Translations under genes and position numbers: made by a program
Part shown: in pieces, positions 43,649-53,158 of the stretch
Layout of the letters: every line of letters begins with the position of its first letter
Position numbering within the stretch: the first letter of the stretch is position 1
NCBI GenBank assembly: GCA_964649145.1
Contig: CAZYOQ010000003.1
Location: 1-64,000 of the forward strand
Direction: 5' to 3'
Length of the DNA: 64,000 bases
DNA from: MGBC163016 sp964649145
Lineage (GTDB): Bacteria > Actinomycetota > Coriobacteriia > Coriobacteriales > Eggerthellaceae
Notes under the pieces: model-generated
Database searches by the model: none
What the model saw: only the letters and a program-made list of their open reading frames with translations
What the model was told of the DNA's origin: nothing

Positions 43649-46600
43649 ATGTACGGCGCATCAACGCTGCATCAGCGCAAAAACGATAAAAACACAGGAA
43701 TGTATCGAAGCGAATTCGAACACGATGCCTGCGGAATTGGGGCTATCGCGAACCTTAAAGGAGTGCGCACCCATCAAATGGTCGATGATGCGCTCTCGAT
43801 CCTTGTGAATCTCGAACATCGCGGAGGCGTTGGTCTTGAACCCAATACAGGCGACGGCGCTGGCATCTTGATTCAGATTCCGCACAGGTTCTTTCGTAAG
43901 GAATCGCAGAAATACGGGTGCATACTTCCCGATGAAGGCGATTATGCCGTGGCTATGATTTTCGCACCTCAAGATGAACAAGGGTGCCAAACAGGAAAGA
44001 GGCTTTTCGAAGAGATTTGCGCCAAGGAGGATATTCCTTTGCTGTTCTGGCGCGATGTTCCAACCGACTCCCATGGCTTGGGGGACACAGCTATCGATTG
44101 TATGCCTACGATCATCCAGTGTTTTTTGGGTCGCCCGCAAGGAGTCAAAAGAGGCCTGGACTTCGAGAGGCGTCTTTACGTTTGTCGCCGGCAAATCGAA
44201 AAGGCGGCCAATTGCAACCCAGGGCTAGAGGGTAAGATCTTCTATATATGCTCGATGAGCTCGAAGACAATCGTCTACAAGGGAATGCTCATTTCAAAGC
44301 AGATGCGCGGTTTCTTCAGCGATTTGGACGACGCGTCAACCGAAACATCAATCGCTCTTGTCCATTCACGCTATTCCACCAACACAACGCCTTCTTGGGA
44401 ACGCGCGCATCCTAATCGCTATATCGTCCATAACGGCGAGATAAACACTCTTCGCTGCAATATCAACTGGATAAAGGCTCGCGAGCCGCACCTGTACTCT
44501 CCGGTTATGGGTGAAGATCTTGATAAAGTTCTCCCGGTTTTTAATGGTGAAGGCTCTGATTCGGCGATGCTCGATAACATGATCGAGTTTTTGACGATGA
44601 ATGGGCGCACATTACCGCGAGTTATTTCTATGCTTCTTCCTGAGCCTTGGGACAAAAACGACAATCTTACGGATAAACGAAGTGCATTTGACGAATACGA
44701 TTCCATGCTAACGGCTGCATGGGAAGGGCCAGCAGCTATCGCATTTACTGATGGCAACCTAATGGGAGCCGTGGTTGACAGAAATGGACTTCGCCCAGCA
44801 CGCTATTATGTGACATCCGACGATAGGCTGATTCTTTCAAGCGAGGTAGGCTCTCTTGATGTGGATCCCGCGACAATACTTATGGCGGGTAGCTTAGGGC
44901 CTGGGCGCATGTTGCTAGTCGACCCGAAATTCGGTCGTGTGCTCTTCGATGACGAGGTCAAAGACGCGCTTGCCAACGAACGTCCGTATCGTACATGGAT
45001 AAACAAGGAATCGCTCACACTTGACGAGCTTCTTGACGGTGTGAAAATCAAACCTCGCGATCTGCACGACTGCGATATGGAGCTACACAGAAGGCAGGCG
45101 GTTCACGGTTTTTACTATGACGATATCGAAGAAGCCATCATTCCGATGGCAAAAAATGGCGCGCCACCTCTTGCGTCTATGGGCGCAGATACCCCGCTTG
45201 CCTGTCTTTCCACTCGCCCCAGACGCTTCTTTAACTACTTTAACCAGTTGTTCGCCCAGGTAACTAACCCGCCAATCGATGCATTGCGCGAGTCTTACAT
45301 GACCTCAACTTGTCTATATCTTGGAAATCACGGCAACCTTCTTGAGGATGCTAGCCAAAATTGCAGACTTGTTCGCTTGAACACACCTTTGCTTGACGAG
45401 GAAGCGTTTAACGCTTTGACCTCGATTGATCGCAGGGGCTTCAAGGCAACTATTCTTCAGGCTTCATACCCGCTTGAATCTGGCTCCGATAGCCTAGACA
45501 AGGCACTCAACGCTTTGTGTGAGAAGGCGGAAGAGGCTGTTAATTGCGGCACGGACATTCTAGCCATTAGCGATAGGGTCAATGAAGGCGAGATTCCTAT
45601 GCCTTCATTGCTTGCTCTTGCAGGTGTTCATAATCACCTTCTGCGCTGTGGTCTTCGCACTAAGGCAGACATCATCGTTGAGTGTGGAGACGCTATCACC
45701 CCGCATGACTTTGCTATTTTGGTGGGTTATTCCGCATCGGGAATTTACCCTTATATGGCACACGACACGATTCGTTCGCTGTGTGATCGCAAGGTTTTAA
45801 AGCAGGATGCAAATGACGCCATAGCTAAATACAACAAGGCAATACTTTCAGGCATTGTTTCGATCATGTCGAAGATGGGCATATCTACTATCCAGGGTTA
45901 TCATGCAGCACAGGTTTTTGAGGCAATAGGCCTTTCTCAAGACTTGGTGGACAAACATTTCACTGGCACGGTAAGCCGTATTGGCGGTATGTCGATCAAT
46001 GATTTACAACACGAGTGCGACGATCGTTATCGCCAGGCACAGGCTCAAAAGCACTCCCCATCTCCCGACCAGCTTCCAAGTTCTGGTATAACTTCTTGGC
46101 GCCCTCGAGGCGAAGTACACTTGATTACCCCGCAGGTCATAAACCTGCTTCAACGAGCGGTTCGCGAAAACGATTCAGAGCTTTTTGAGCAATACAGCAA
46201 GGCTGTGCATGTACCAGGCCGAACCATTGTGCTTAGAGACATGCTTAGCTTTCAAGCAGACCGAAAGCCTGTCGCACTTGACGAGGTCGAGCCAGCATCA
46301 AAGATAGTTAAGCGCTTCAACACAGGAGCCATGAGCTATGGCTCAATCTCGAAGGAAGCGCACGAGTGCCTTGCTATCGCGATGAACCGTTTGGGCGGCC
46401 GTTCCAATTCAGGGGAGGGCGGGGAAGACCCTGCTCGTGAGGTTACACTTCCAAACGGAGATTCCAAGCGATCTGCCATCAAGCAAATCGCATCTGGCAG
46501 GTTTGGAGTTACAAGCCGCTACCTTTGTAGCGCAAGTGAACTTCAAATCAAGATGGCTCAAGGTGCCAAACCAGGAGAAGGTGGGCATCTTCCAGGCAGC

Positions 46601-48271
46601 AAGGTTTGGCCTTGGATTGCTCGTACGCGCCGTTCTACCCCTGGTATTGGGCTTATTTCGCCTCCACCTCATCACGATATTTACTCAATCGAGGACTTGG
46701 CCGAGCTGATATTTGACCTTAAGAACTCAAACCCAGACGCTCGCGTTTCTGTGAAATTGGTCTCTGAGGTTGGGGTTGGCACAATCGCTACAGGCGTTGC
46801 TAAAGGCGGCGCGCACAAGATTCTCATTTCTGGTGCCAATGGAGGCACCGGTGCAGCGCCGCGCGATTCCATTCAACATGCAGGTCTACCTCTGGAAATG
46901 GGCTTGTCTGAAACCCAACAGACACTTCTTCGCAATGGCCTTCGATCTCGCATTGTGCTTGAGGCTGACGGCAAGCTGATGGATGGGCGAGACGCTGTTA
47001 TTGCTTGCTTGCTTGGAGCCGAAGAATTCGGTTTCGCAACAATGCCGCTTGTTGCTATGGGATGCTTGATGCAGCGCGATTGTCAGCAAGACACATGCCC
47101 TGTAGGCATTGCCACGCAAAATTGCCGTCTTCGCAACAACTTCTGTGGAAAGCCCGAATACGTAGTGAATTTCATGATGTTTGTGGCAGAGCAGATGCGC
47201 TCGATTATGGCAGAGCTTGGTTTTCGCACCATTGAAGAGATGGTAGGACAAGTGCAGTGTCTCAAGCAGGATAAAGAAGTTGAAAGCTGGAAGGCAAGGC
47301 TGCTTGACCTTTCTCCTATACTTGAGCGTCCCGAGGTCGAGTTTGGTCGGGCTATCAGCTATGCGAGTTGCCCTCACTTCCTTGAAGAAGCTGCGTCTCC
47401 CGATGCGCTATCGCAGGTGCTTGACGCGACGCTTTTCATCCCCTACACATCATCGGCGCGCCGTTCACTTGAGCCGATAAGCTTTAAAGCCGAAATTTCA
47501 AATGTGAATAGGTGTGTTGGCACCCTTTTGGGCTCGACTGTAACTAAGGCTCATCCCGACGGACTGCCCGACAATTCGATAAGCATTCAATGCAACGGCT
47601 CTGGCGGAATGAGCTTTGGCGCATTTCTCCCACAAGGAATTTCCCTTTCGATTACAGGCGACACTAACGACTACTTTGGAAAGGGGCTTTCAGGTGGCAT
47701 TGTTTCTGTAGCACCTGCAAAGCAAGCTACGTATCGTCCTGAAGAAAACATGGTTGTAGGAAACGTTGCATTCTATGGCGCGACTAGTGGCAAAGGATTT
47801 GTGAACGGGCTTGCAGGGCAACGTTTTGCCGCCCGCAATTCTGGGGCTCAGCTTGTGGTTGAAGGCGTTGGCGATAACGGATGCGAATACATGACAGGTG
47901 GCACGGTTCTAATTTTGGGAGATGTGGGTATGAACTTCGCCGCTGGCATGAGTGGAGGCGTGGCCTATGTTTATGACGAATCGGACACGTTGGATCATGG
48001 ATTAAACCCAGAACTAGTGGAGTTACTTAGTGTTGATGATTGCGACGTGAAAACCATTCGAGACCTTTTGATGCAGCACGTAAAGGCTACAAACAGCCCG
48101 CTAGGAATAATGATGCTCTACAAGTTTAACGATATCATCTGTCATTTTAAGAAGGTCATTCCTACTGAATACAAGATCATGCTCGATTTGACCGAGCGAT
48201 TCGAACGAGAGGGAAGCACGCACGAACAAGCGGCTAACCGAGCGTTTGAGGCTATGAGGGAGGCAAGCTAG
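43649..48271 (+). CDS. gltB: Glutamate synthase large subunit
   Basis: About 1540 aa. A short propeptide of 27 residues would expose Cys28 (EHDACGIG), the nucleophile of the glutaminase domain. The central and FMN domains follow (GAMSYGSISKEAH; GEGGEDP), then the 3Fe-4S cysteines (GCLMQRDCQQDTCPVG) and the C-terminal beta-helix (GDNGCEYMTGG). It makes two glutamates from glutamine and 2-oxoglutarate with GltD. I chose ATG 43649 (AAGGG 7 nt upstream) over 43631; ATG 43700 is a further candidate. Its stop lies 1 nt before gltD. Confidence 0.95.
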   Translation: MYGASTLHQRKNDKNTGMYRSEFEHDACGIGAIANLKGVRTHQMVDDALSILVNLEHRGGVGLEPNTGDGAGILIQIPHRFFRKESQKYGCILPDEGDYAVAMIFAPQDEQGCQTGKRLFEEICAKEDIPLLFWRDVPTDSHGLGDTAIDCMPTIIQCFLGRPQGVKRGLDFERRLYVCRRQIEKAANCNPGLEGKIFYICSMSSKTIVYKGMLISKQMRGFFSDLDDASTETSIALVHSRYSTNTTPSWERAHPNRYIVHNGEINTLRCNINWIKAREPHLYSPVMGEDLDKVLPVFNGEGSDSAMLDNMIEFLTMNGRTLPRVISMLLPEPWDKNDNLTDKRSAFDEYDSMLTAAWEGPAAIAFTDGNLMGAVVDRNGLRPARYYVTSDDRLILSSEVGSLDVDPATILMAGSLGPGRMLLVDPKFGRVLFDDEVKDALANERPYRTWINKESLTLDELLDGVKIKPRDLHDCDMELHRRQAVHGFYYDDIEEAIIPMAKNGAPPLASMGADTPLACLSTRPRRFFNYFNQLFAQVTNPPIDALRESYMTSTCLYLGNHGNLLEDASQNCRLVRLNTPLLDEEAFNALTSIDRRGFKATILQASYPLESGSDSLDKALNALCEKAEEAVNCGTDILAISDRVNEGEIPMPSLLALAGVHNHLLRCGLRTKADIIVECGDAITPHDFAILVGYSASGIYPYMAHDTIRSLCDRKVLKQDANDAIAKYNKAILSGIVSIMSKMGISTIQGYHAAQVFEAIGLSQDLVDKHFTGTVSRIGGMSINDLQHECDDRYRQAQAQKHSPSPDQLPSSGITSWRPRGEVHLITPQVINLLQRAVRENDSELFEQYSKAVHVPGRTIVLRDMLSFQADRKPVALDEVEPASKIVKRFNTGAMSYGSISKEAHECLAIAMNRLGGRSNSGEGGEDPAREVTLPNGDSKRSAIKQIASGRFGVTSRYLCSASELQIKMAQGAKPGEGGHLPGSKVWPWIARTRRSTPGIGLISPPPHHDIYSIEDLAELIFDLKNSNPDARVSVKLVSEVGVGTIATGVAKGGAHKILISGANGGTGAAPRDSIQHAGLPLEMGLSETQQTLLRNGLRSRIVLEADGKLMDGRDAVIACLLGAEEFGFATMPLVAMGCLMQRDCQQDTCPVGIATQNCRLRNNFCGKPEYVVNFMMFVAEQMRSIMAELGFRTIEEMVGQVQCLKQDKEVESWKARLLDLSPILERPEVEFGRAISYASCPHFLEEAASPDALSQVLDATLFIPYTSSARRSLEPISFKAEISNVNRCVGTLLGSTVTKAHPDGLPDNSISIQCNGSGGMSFGAFLPQGISLSITGDTNDYFGKGLSGGIVSVAPAKQATYRPEENMVVGNVAFYGATSGKGFVNGLAGQRFAARNSGAQLVVEGVGDNGCEYMTGGTVLILGDVGMNFAAGMSGGVAYVYDESDTLDHGLNPELVELLSVDDCDVKTIRDLLMQHVKATNSPLGIMMLYKFNDIICHFKKVIPTEYKIMLDLTERFEREGSTHEQAANRAFEAMREAS

Positions 48272-48272
48272 C

Positions 48273-49664
48273 ATGGGTCGCGTTGGAGCGTTTTTGGAAG
48301 TAGATCGTCGGGCACATGGACGTCGCGACGCGCTTGAGTCCATATCCGATATGGACGAGATAGTAACTACCTTGCCTAAAGAAGAGCAAGAACTACAGGC
48401 TTCCCGCTGTATGAATTGCGGGGTGGCGTTCTGCCAAAGCGGAATACATATAAGCGGCTCTCGAAGAATTATCGGGTGCCCTTTGCAAAACCTTATCCCT
48501 GAAACAAACGACCTTATTTGCAAAGGAAGGTGGGATGAGGCTGTATCCAGATTGCTTCTTACCAACCCGTTTCCAGAATTCACGGGACGCGTATGCCCTG
48601 CTCCTTGCGAGGATGCGTGCAATCTAGGCCTTCATGAGAATTCTGTCACCATCCATGACGACGAACGCGCTATGTCTGATTACATGTGGCAGGTAGGAGT
48701 AGACCCTTTGCCGAAGGCGCAAAGTACTTCTCCGCTTGTCACGGTTATAGGTTCTGGTCCAGCGGGGCTTGCAGCTGCCTGGGAACTTACTCGACTTGGT
48801 TATCAAGTGCGTGTTATTGAACGCGCGAAGCTGCCAGGTGGTCTTCTAATGTACGGTATTCCGAATATGAAGCTTGATAAAGATGTGGTTTGTCGACGCA
48901 TCAATTTGATGAAGGAAAGCGGCATTGTCTTTGATTGTGGAATAGATGCTACAGATATCGCAGAAGAAATCCTTGAAAGCTCTAAGGCCATACTTATTGC
49001 TTGTGGCGCAAGCATCCCAAGGGATATGCCTATTGCTGGGCGCGATTTGAACGGGGTGCATTTCGCAGTTGATTACTTAAGCGAAGTGACGGACGCCATG
49101 ATCGAAGATAGAAAGCCTTCCATTACAGCTTATGGCAAAGACGTTGTTGTGATAGGCGGAGGAGACACAGGCATAGACTGCGTTGCCTGCGCGCTTCGTC
49201 AAGGCGCTAGTAGTGTGACTCAGGTGATTCGCGCAGCACGTCCTGTTTCGTCTGACTACCCAGAATACGAGTGGCCGCTAGCTAGGTCTGGCTGGACTCA
49301 AGGGTATGGTCAAGCCGAGGCGGAAGCGCTTTTTGGCGAAGACCCGCGCATTTGGTCTGTTGACACTTTGGCATTTGAAGGCAACGCGGCTGTTGAAGGC
49401 GTTAGAATTTGCGACCTGTCTTATGACGGGGGTCGCCATATTGTCGAAGATACTCAGCGAACAATACCTGCGCAGCTTGTGCTAATCGCTAAAGGCTTTT
49501 TAGGCTCGGATAAGAAAGTATTGGATGCCTTCGGTGCAGATACTAACGATACTACTATTCATGTCTTTGTAGCTGGCGATGCTCGCACGGGTGCAAGTAT
49601 TGTTGCAAATGCCATGGCTGATGGGATTGCAACAGCCAAAAAACTTGCCCATAAGCTGGGCTAA
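48273..49664 (+). CDS. gltD: Glutamate synthase small subunit
   Basis: 463 aa. N-terminal 4Fe-4S-binding domain (CMNCGVAFC, IIGCPLQN, RVCPAPCEDAC), FAD site VIGSGPAGLAAA near residue 152 and NADPH site VVIGGGDTGIDCV near residue 290. It passes electrons from NADPH to GltB. It follows gltB by 1 nt. Confidence 0.96.
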   Translation: MGRVGAFLEVDRRAHGRRDALESISDMDEIVTTLPKEEQELQASRCMNCGVAFCQSGIHISGSRRIIGCPLQNLIPETNDLICKGRWDEAVSRLLLTNPFPEFTGRVCPAPCEDACNLGLHENSVTIHDDERAMSDYMWQVGVDPLPKAQSTSPLVTVIGSGPAGLAAAWELTRLGYQVRVIERAKLPGGLLMYGIPNMKLDKDVVCRRINLMKESGIVFDCGIDATDIAEEILESSKAILIACGASIPRDMPIAGRDLNGVHFAVDYLSEVTDAMIEDRKPSITAYGKDVVVIGGGDTGIDCVACALRQGASSVTQVIRAARPVSSDYPEYEWPLARSGWTQGYGQAEAEALFGEDPRIWSVDTLAFEGNAAVEGVRICDLSYDGGRHIVEDTQRTIPAQLVLIAKGFLGSDKKVLDAFGADTNDTTIHVFVAGDARTGASIVANAMADGIATAKKLAHKLG

Positions 49665-49730
49665 TGCGCATATAAAATCAGCCTGCTTACGCTTTTCAGG
49701 CGATCAAATCTTGTCTTGAATCAGTGCTGT

Positions 49731-49771
49731 ATATATTTGACTTTTGACAAATATATATGGTAAAATATTAA
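49731..49771 (+). promoter_or_regulatory. Promoter and dyad upstream of the marR-like gene
   Basis: ATATATTTG (49731-49739) and CAAATATAT (49748-49756) form a perfect 9-bp inverted repeat with an 8-bp gap. It covers TTGACA (49744-49749), which with TATTAA (49766-49771, 16-bp spacer) makes a plausible promoter. The 286-bp gap is AT-rich and holds a second dyad around AACGTT at 49790-49809, but no gene. Confidence 0.5.
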
Positions 49772-49950
49772 CTTTTGTCTACAATTCAAAAACGTTCTGT
49801 AGAAACGTTAATTTGTCGTAGAATATACACATCGAAATTAAAAACAATCGATGAATACCTCTAAAAAAGTGTAAGTGCCAGTGCCTGGTATTGCCTAAAC
49901 AAATAGCTTTTAGGCATATCGAAACCAACATGAACATAGGAGGGTGTGGT

Positions 49951-50394
49951 GTGGTAAGAAAAAGTGACGCCGAACAGATTATGAGAGCGGCATTGCGCTA
50001 TTACGAACTTACCCGAAAATCCTTATTCGAGCCTGCTGCAACTAGCAATTTCACAAAGATGCAGACGAACATCATTAGCCTGCTTTTCGTAAGAGGCCCC
50101 ATGAATATGTCTAGCTTAAGCTTTCACATGGGCGTGACTCCTGAACAGACTTCCAGGAACGTGAAGATACTTCGTGAAAAAGGTTATGTATCTTGTGGCA
50201 AAGACTCCGTTAATCGTCGCAAGGTTATAGCGCAGCTTACGAATAAAGGTAAGAAGGTAGCGCAAAAGCAGTTTGAGTCTGCTTGTGAATATCTCGACAC
50301 CTACTTGGGGAGTTTAGATAGCAAGCAGGTTTGTGAACTTGCCGACCTGTCGAAAAAGGCCGACGAAATCTTACAAGGCGAAGATCTCGCCTAA
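49951..50394 (+). CDS. MarR-family regulator
   Basis: 147 aa from GTG 49951 with AGGAGGG (49938-49944) at ideal spacing; the longer TTG reading at 49891 is rejected. The winged helix is clear (MSSLSFHMGVTPEQTSRNVKILREKGYV, SVNRRKVIAQLTNKGKKV). MarR proteins are usually ligand-relieved repressors. Neither target nor ligand is evident; an inverted repeat at the promoter suggests autoregulation. Confidence 0.85.
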   Translation: MVRKSDAEQIMRAALRYYELTRKSLFEPAATSNFTKMQTNIISLLFVRGPMNMSSLSFHMGVTPEQTSRNVKILREKGYVSCGKDSVNRRKVIAQLTNKGKKVAQKQFESACEYLDTYLGSLDSKQVCELADLSKKADEILQGEDLA

Positions 50395-50483
50395 GTTTTT
50401 TTAGATCAAACGTCTGGGTAGCGCATTCTTGTCATTATTTAGCGAATCAGCGCAATAAACTTGAATCTTGACGGTCTTCTTGT

Positions 50484-51044
50484 CTAGCCAAATAGATGTT
50501 CTACCAGCGTTTTCACGCCAAGCAGGATAAGTATTACACCTCCGGCTATTTGAGCCCTTTTTTGGAATCTACGTCCGAATAAGGTTCCGAATTTCGCGCC
50601 AATCGCAGAAATAATGAACGTGACAGCGCCAATTATCAGAATATTTATCCATATATTGCTCGTTTCCGTCATCGCAAGCGAGACACCCGCTGCCAGTGCG
50701 TCGATAGATGTCGCTACTGCAAGCGGAAACATGGCTTTCGGTGAAAGACTCGAGTTGTCTAGCTCTTCGGTTCCTTTTAGTGCTTCTCGAATCATGTTCG
50801 CGCCAATTAGCACAAGCAAGATAAAGGCTATCCAATGGTCTATTGCACTGATATAGGCGGCAAATGAACTGCCAACAAGAAATCCGATCAAAGACATCAG
50901 TGATTGAAAGACACCAAACCATATTCCACAGACAAGCGCTGTCTTTGTGCCTTGTACATGCGAGCTTAAGCCTTTGCAGATTGATACAGCAAAAGCATCC
51001 ATTGCAAGCCCTACGGCTAAAAACAATATGGATAAAAATTCCAA
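50484..51044 (-). CDS. mntP: Manganese efflux pump MntP
   Basis: 186 aa with six membrane helices. Repeated metal-site motifs GLAMDAFAVSICKG (about residues 12-25) and ATSIDALAAGVSL (about 112) are typical of MntP. TTG 51044 has AAAGGG 5 nt upstream and gives the family length; the ATG at 51134 adds 30 unlikely residues. No yybP-ykoY riboswitch core is recognisable upstream. Convergent with marR. Confidence 0.92.
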   Translation of the reverse strand: MEFLSILFLAVGLAMDAFAVSICKGLSSHVQGTKTALVCGIWFGVFQSLMSLIGFLVGSSFAAYISAIDHWIAFILLVLIGANMIREALKGTEELDNSSLSPKAMFPLAVATSIDALAAGVSLAMTETSNIWINILIIGAVTFIISAIGAKFGTLFGRRFQKRAQIAGGVILILLGVKTLVEHLFG

Positions 51045-51241
51045 GTGCGCCCTTTCTAAAATAGCGCTAATTATAAGTCTTAATGCTGTAAGTATTGTTT
51101 GTATCTTGGCTGGAATCCCTGAGCCGTGAATCAACCCTGAGTTTTCGCCGTGACCAGCTTGTTTTTGTAAGATTCATATAGTGGTGGCGCACAATGTACG
51201 ATTGGCGATGCGTCCGTTTGTCGCTCTTTATATAAAAACTG

Positions 51242-51270
51242 TTGAATACATATATAAGCAGTGCAATAAT
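51242..51270 (+). promoter_or_regulatory. Promoter of the glycine-riboswitch unit
   Basis: TTGAAT (51242-51247), a 17-bp spacer and AATAAT (51265-51270). It places the transcript start about 50 nt before the aptamer. Confidence 0.6.
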
Positions 51271-51330
51271 GATTAGCGCATATTTCAACGACGCCTTCGG
51301 AAAGCCCACGCCAACCGGAGGTCGAGAAAA

Positions 51331-51408
51331 CTCTGGAGAACTCTTAAGTGAGTGCCGAAGGTGCAAGGCGGCAAAGGCTGCTGAATCTCTCAGGCAAACG
51401 GACAGAGG
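51331..51408 (+). ncRNA. Glycine riboswitch (single aptamer)
   Basis: The P1 helix pairs CTCTG (51331-51335) with CAGAG (51403-51407). Conserved glycine aptamer segments are present in order: TGGAGA, GCCGAAGGTGCAA, GAATCTCTCAGGCAAA and GGACAGAGG. Only one aptamer is clear. Upstream, 51287-51324 can form an imperfect CGAC/GTCG stem that may substitute for the usual partner. It precedes an alanine/glycine symporter gene. Confidence 0.93.
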
Positions 51409-51433
51409 CATAATGCTAAATTTAGCGCACGTG

Positions 51434-51466
51434 TCCTCCACTGTTTTCACAAATATAGAAGGAGGA
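51434..51466 (+). promoter_or_regulatory. Riboswitch expression platform masking the ribosome site
   Basis: TCCTCC (51434-51439) is exactly complementary to GGAGGA (51461-51466), the ribosome-binding site of the symporter gene. No terminator is evident, so control is probably at translation. The direction of control (on or off with glycine) cannot be read from the sequence. Confidence 0.6.
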
Positions 51467-51469
51467 AGC

Positions 51470-52927
51470 GTGGAACAGCTACTCTTAGACATAGTTGTTA
51501 CGATTAACAGCTATCTGTCGAACTACATCCTAATTATTCTTCTTGTCGCCATGGGACTGTGGTTCTCTATCCGTACCAAGTTCATCCAAATCAGAGGCTT
51601 TGGTGAAGGTTGGAGGCGCCTTTTTGGCGACTTTTCGTTCCGTGGCGGAAAACAAGGCGGAGGGATGACCTCGTTTCAAGCCTTGGCTACTGCTATCGCT
51701 GCGCAGGTTGGTACGGGAAACATTGTTGGCGCATGCGGCGCGATCATCATTGGCGGCCCTGGAGCAATTTTTTGGATGTGGGTTATCGCGCTTTTGGGTA
51801 TGGCCACAAATTATGCCGAGGCGGTAATGGCTCAAAAGACGCGCGTGGTAGATAAAGATGGCACCGTTCATGGTGGTCCTGTCTATTACATCACTACCGC
51901 TTTCAAGGGCGCCGGCGGAAAGTTCTTGGCCGGATTTTTCGCAGTTGCCATTATCTTGGCGCTCGGTTTCATGGGTTGCATGGTGCAATCTAACTCCATT
52001 GCTGAAACTATGAACAACGCCTTCAGCATTCCAACATGGGTCATCGGCATTATCGTGGTAATTCTTGCGGGAATTGTCTTTATTGGTGGGGTTTCTCGCC
52101 TGGCCTCGGTTACAGAAAAGATTGTTCCTGTCATGGCCATTCTTTACATAGTCGGGTCTCTTGTCGTGCTCATTATGAATGCTGCAAATATTCCGGCTAC
52201 TTTTGCTCTTATATTTGAGTGCGCCTTCAACCCGCAGGCCACTGTCGGTGGTGCGACATTCGGAATCATCGCTGCTCTTTCGCAAGGCGCTAAACGAGGC
52301 TTGTTCTCCAATGAGGCAGGCATGGGATCCACTCCTCACGCTCATGCGCTTGCAGAAGTAAAATCACCTCACGAACAGGGTGTTGTCGCTATGATTGGTG
52401 TGTTTATTGATACCATCATTATCGTTACCATGACAGCGCTTGTTGTGATTTCTGTCATGTATGTAGGCGATGGCACGCTTGCGACAGGAGACTATGCAGC
52501 CCTAACTGCAAGCGAAATCACGAAAACCAACATTGCTCAGTTGGCTTTCGGGAAATTCTTCGGAGCCGGCCCTGGTGCTTGGTTTGTGGCTATATGCCTC
52601 ATGTTCTTCGCCTTTTCTACCATTCTTTCATGGAACCTCTTCGCTAAGATCAATGTCGAATATCTGTTTGGCAAAAAGGCTATTCTGCCATTTAGCATCA
52701 TCGCTTTGGTTTTCATTTTCATGGGCTCTTTGCTTTCAAACGATCTCGTGTGGGAGCTTGCCGATATGTTTAACCAGCTAATGGTTATTCCTAATGCGAT
52801 TGCGCTGTTTGCCTTATCGGGCAGCATTATCTCTATTGCGAATGCAAAGCATGACTCTAAGGCTCTTGATGTTCGAGGTGAACGTGCCGAAGAAAAGGTA
52901 CGTGCCCAAGAAAACAGGAATGCTTGA
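51470..52927 (+). CDS. Sodium:alanine/glycine symporter (AgcS family)
   Basis: 485 aa, GTG start at 51470 with AAGGAGG just upstream. About eleven membrane helices. Family motifs: FQALATAIAAQVGTGNIVGACGAI, GGPGAIFWMW, and SNEAGMGSTPHAHA. It takes up alanine or glycine with sodium (or, in some bacteria, removes glycine). The reading from 51242 runs through the riboswitch and is not coding. Ends before a strong terminator. Confidence 0.95.
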   Translation: MEQLLLDIVVTINSYLSNYILIILLVAMGLWFSIRTKFIQIRGFGEGWRRLFGDFSFRGGKQGGGMTSFQALATAIAAQVGTGNIVGACGAIIIGGPGAIFWMWVIALLGMATNYAEAVMAQKTRVVDKDGTVHGGPVYYITTAFKGAGGKFLAGFFAVAIILALGFMGCMVQSNSIAETMNNAFSIPTWVIGIIVVILAGIVFIGGVSRLASVTEKIVPVMAILYIVGSLVVLIMNAANIPATFALIFECAFNPQATVGGATFGIIAALSQGAKRGLFSNEAGMGSTPHAHALAEVKSPHEQGVVAMIGVFIDTIIIVTMTALVVISVMYVGDGTLATGDYAALTASEITKTNIAQLAFGKFFGAGPGAWFVAICLMFFAFSTILSWNLFAKINVEYLFGKKAILPFSIIALVFIFMGSLLSNDLVWELADMFNQLMVIPNAIALFALSGSIISIANAKHDSKALDVRGERAEEKVRAQENRNA

Positions 52928-52948
52928 TTGTAAAAGTCTTAGCAAAGC

Positions 52949-52987
52949 GCTAGTAACGCGAGCAGGGTGCTAGTAACGCAAGCAAGG
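52949..52987. repeat. Two tandem 19-bp repeats
   Basis: GCTAGTAACGCGAGCAGGG (52949-52967) and GCTAGTAACGCAAGCAAGG (52969-52987) differ at two positions and have a 20-bp period. They lie just after the symporter gene. Purpose unknown. Confidence 0.6.
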
Positions 52988-53054
52988 AGTGAGTAAAGGC
53001 GCTAATAGCAGCGCGAAAAAAGTGAAACGTGGGTCTAGCTTAGTTTCATGAGAG

Positions 53055-53084
53055 AAGAGGCGTCCAAATCTGGACGCCTCTTTC
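53055..53084 (+). terminator. Rho-independent terminator
   Basis: AAGAGGCGTCCA (53055-53066) pairs perfectly with TGGACGCCTCTT (53071-53082) around a 4-nt loop and is followed by T residues. It ends the riboswitch-symporter unit before the glycogen genes. Confidence 0.9.
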
Positions 53085-53158
53085 ATAATCTTCCCAGCGT
53101 AACTTGGTAAAAATTTATATGCAATGATCTTTTGAGGCACAAAAGACGAGTAATTGGA

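Noticed and set aside
51045..51240. yybP-ykoY manganese riboswitch before mntP
   Set aside because: I looked for the conserved loop sequences on the minus strand and did not find them.
51242..51469. N-terminal 76 residues of the symporter reading frame
   Set aside because: This stretch is the promoter leader and glycine riboswitch; GTG 51470 has the ribosome site and gives the normal family N-terminus.
51530..52345. 271-residue minus-strand frame opposite the symporter gene
   Set aside because: Composition is typical of an antisense shadow of a membrane protein gene, with no recognisable domain.
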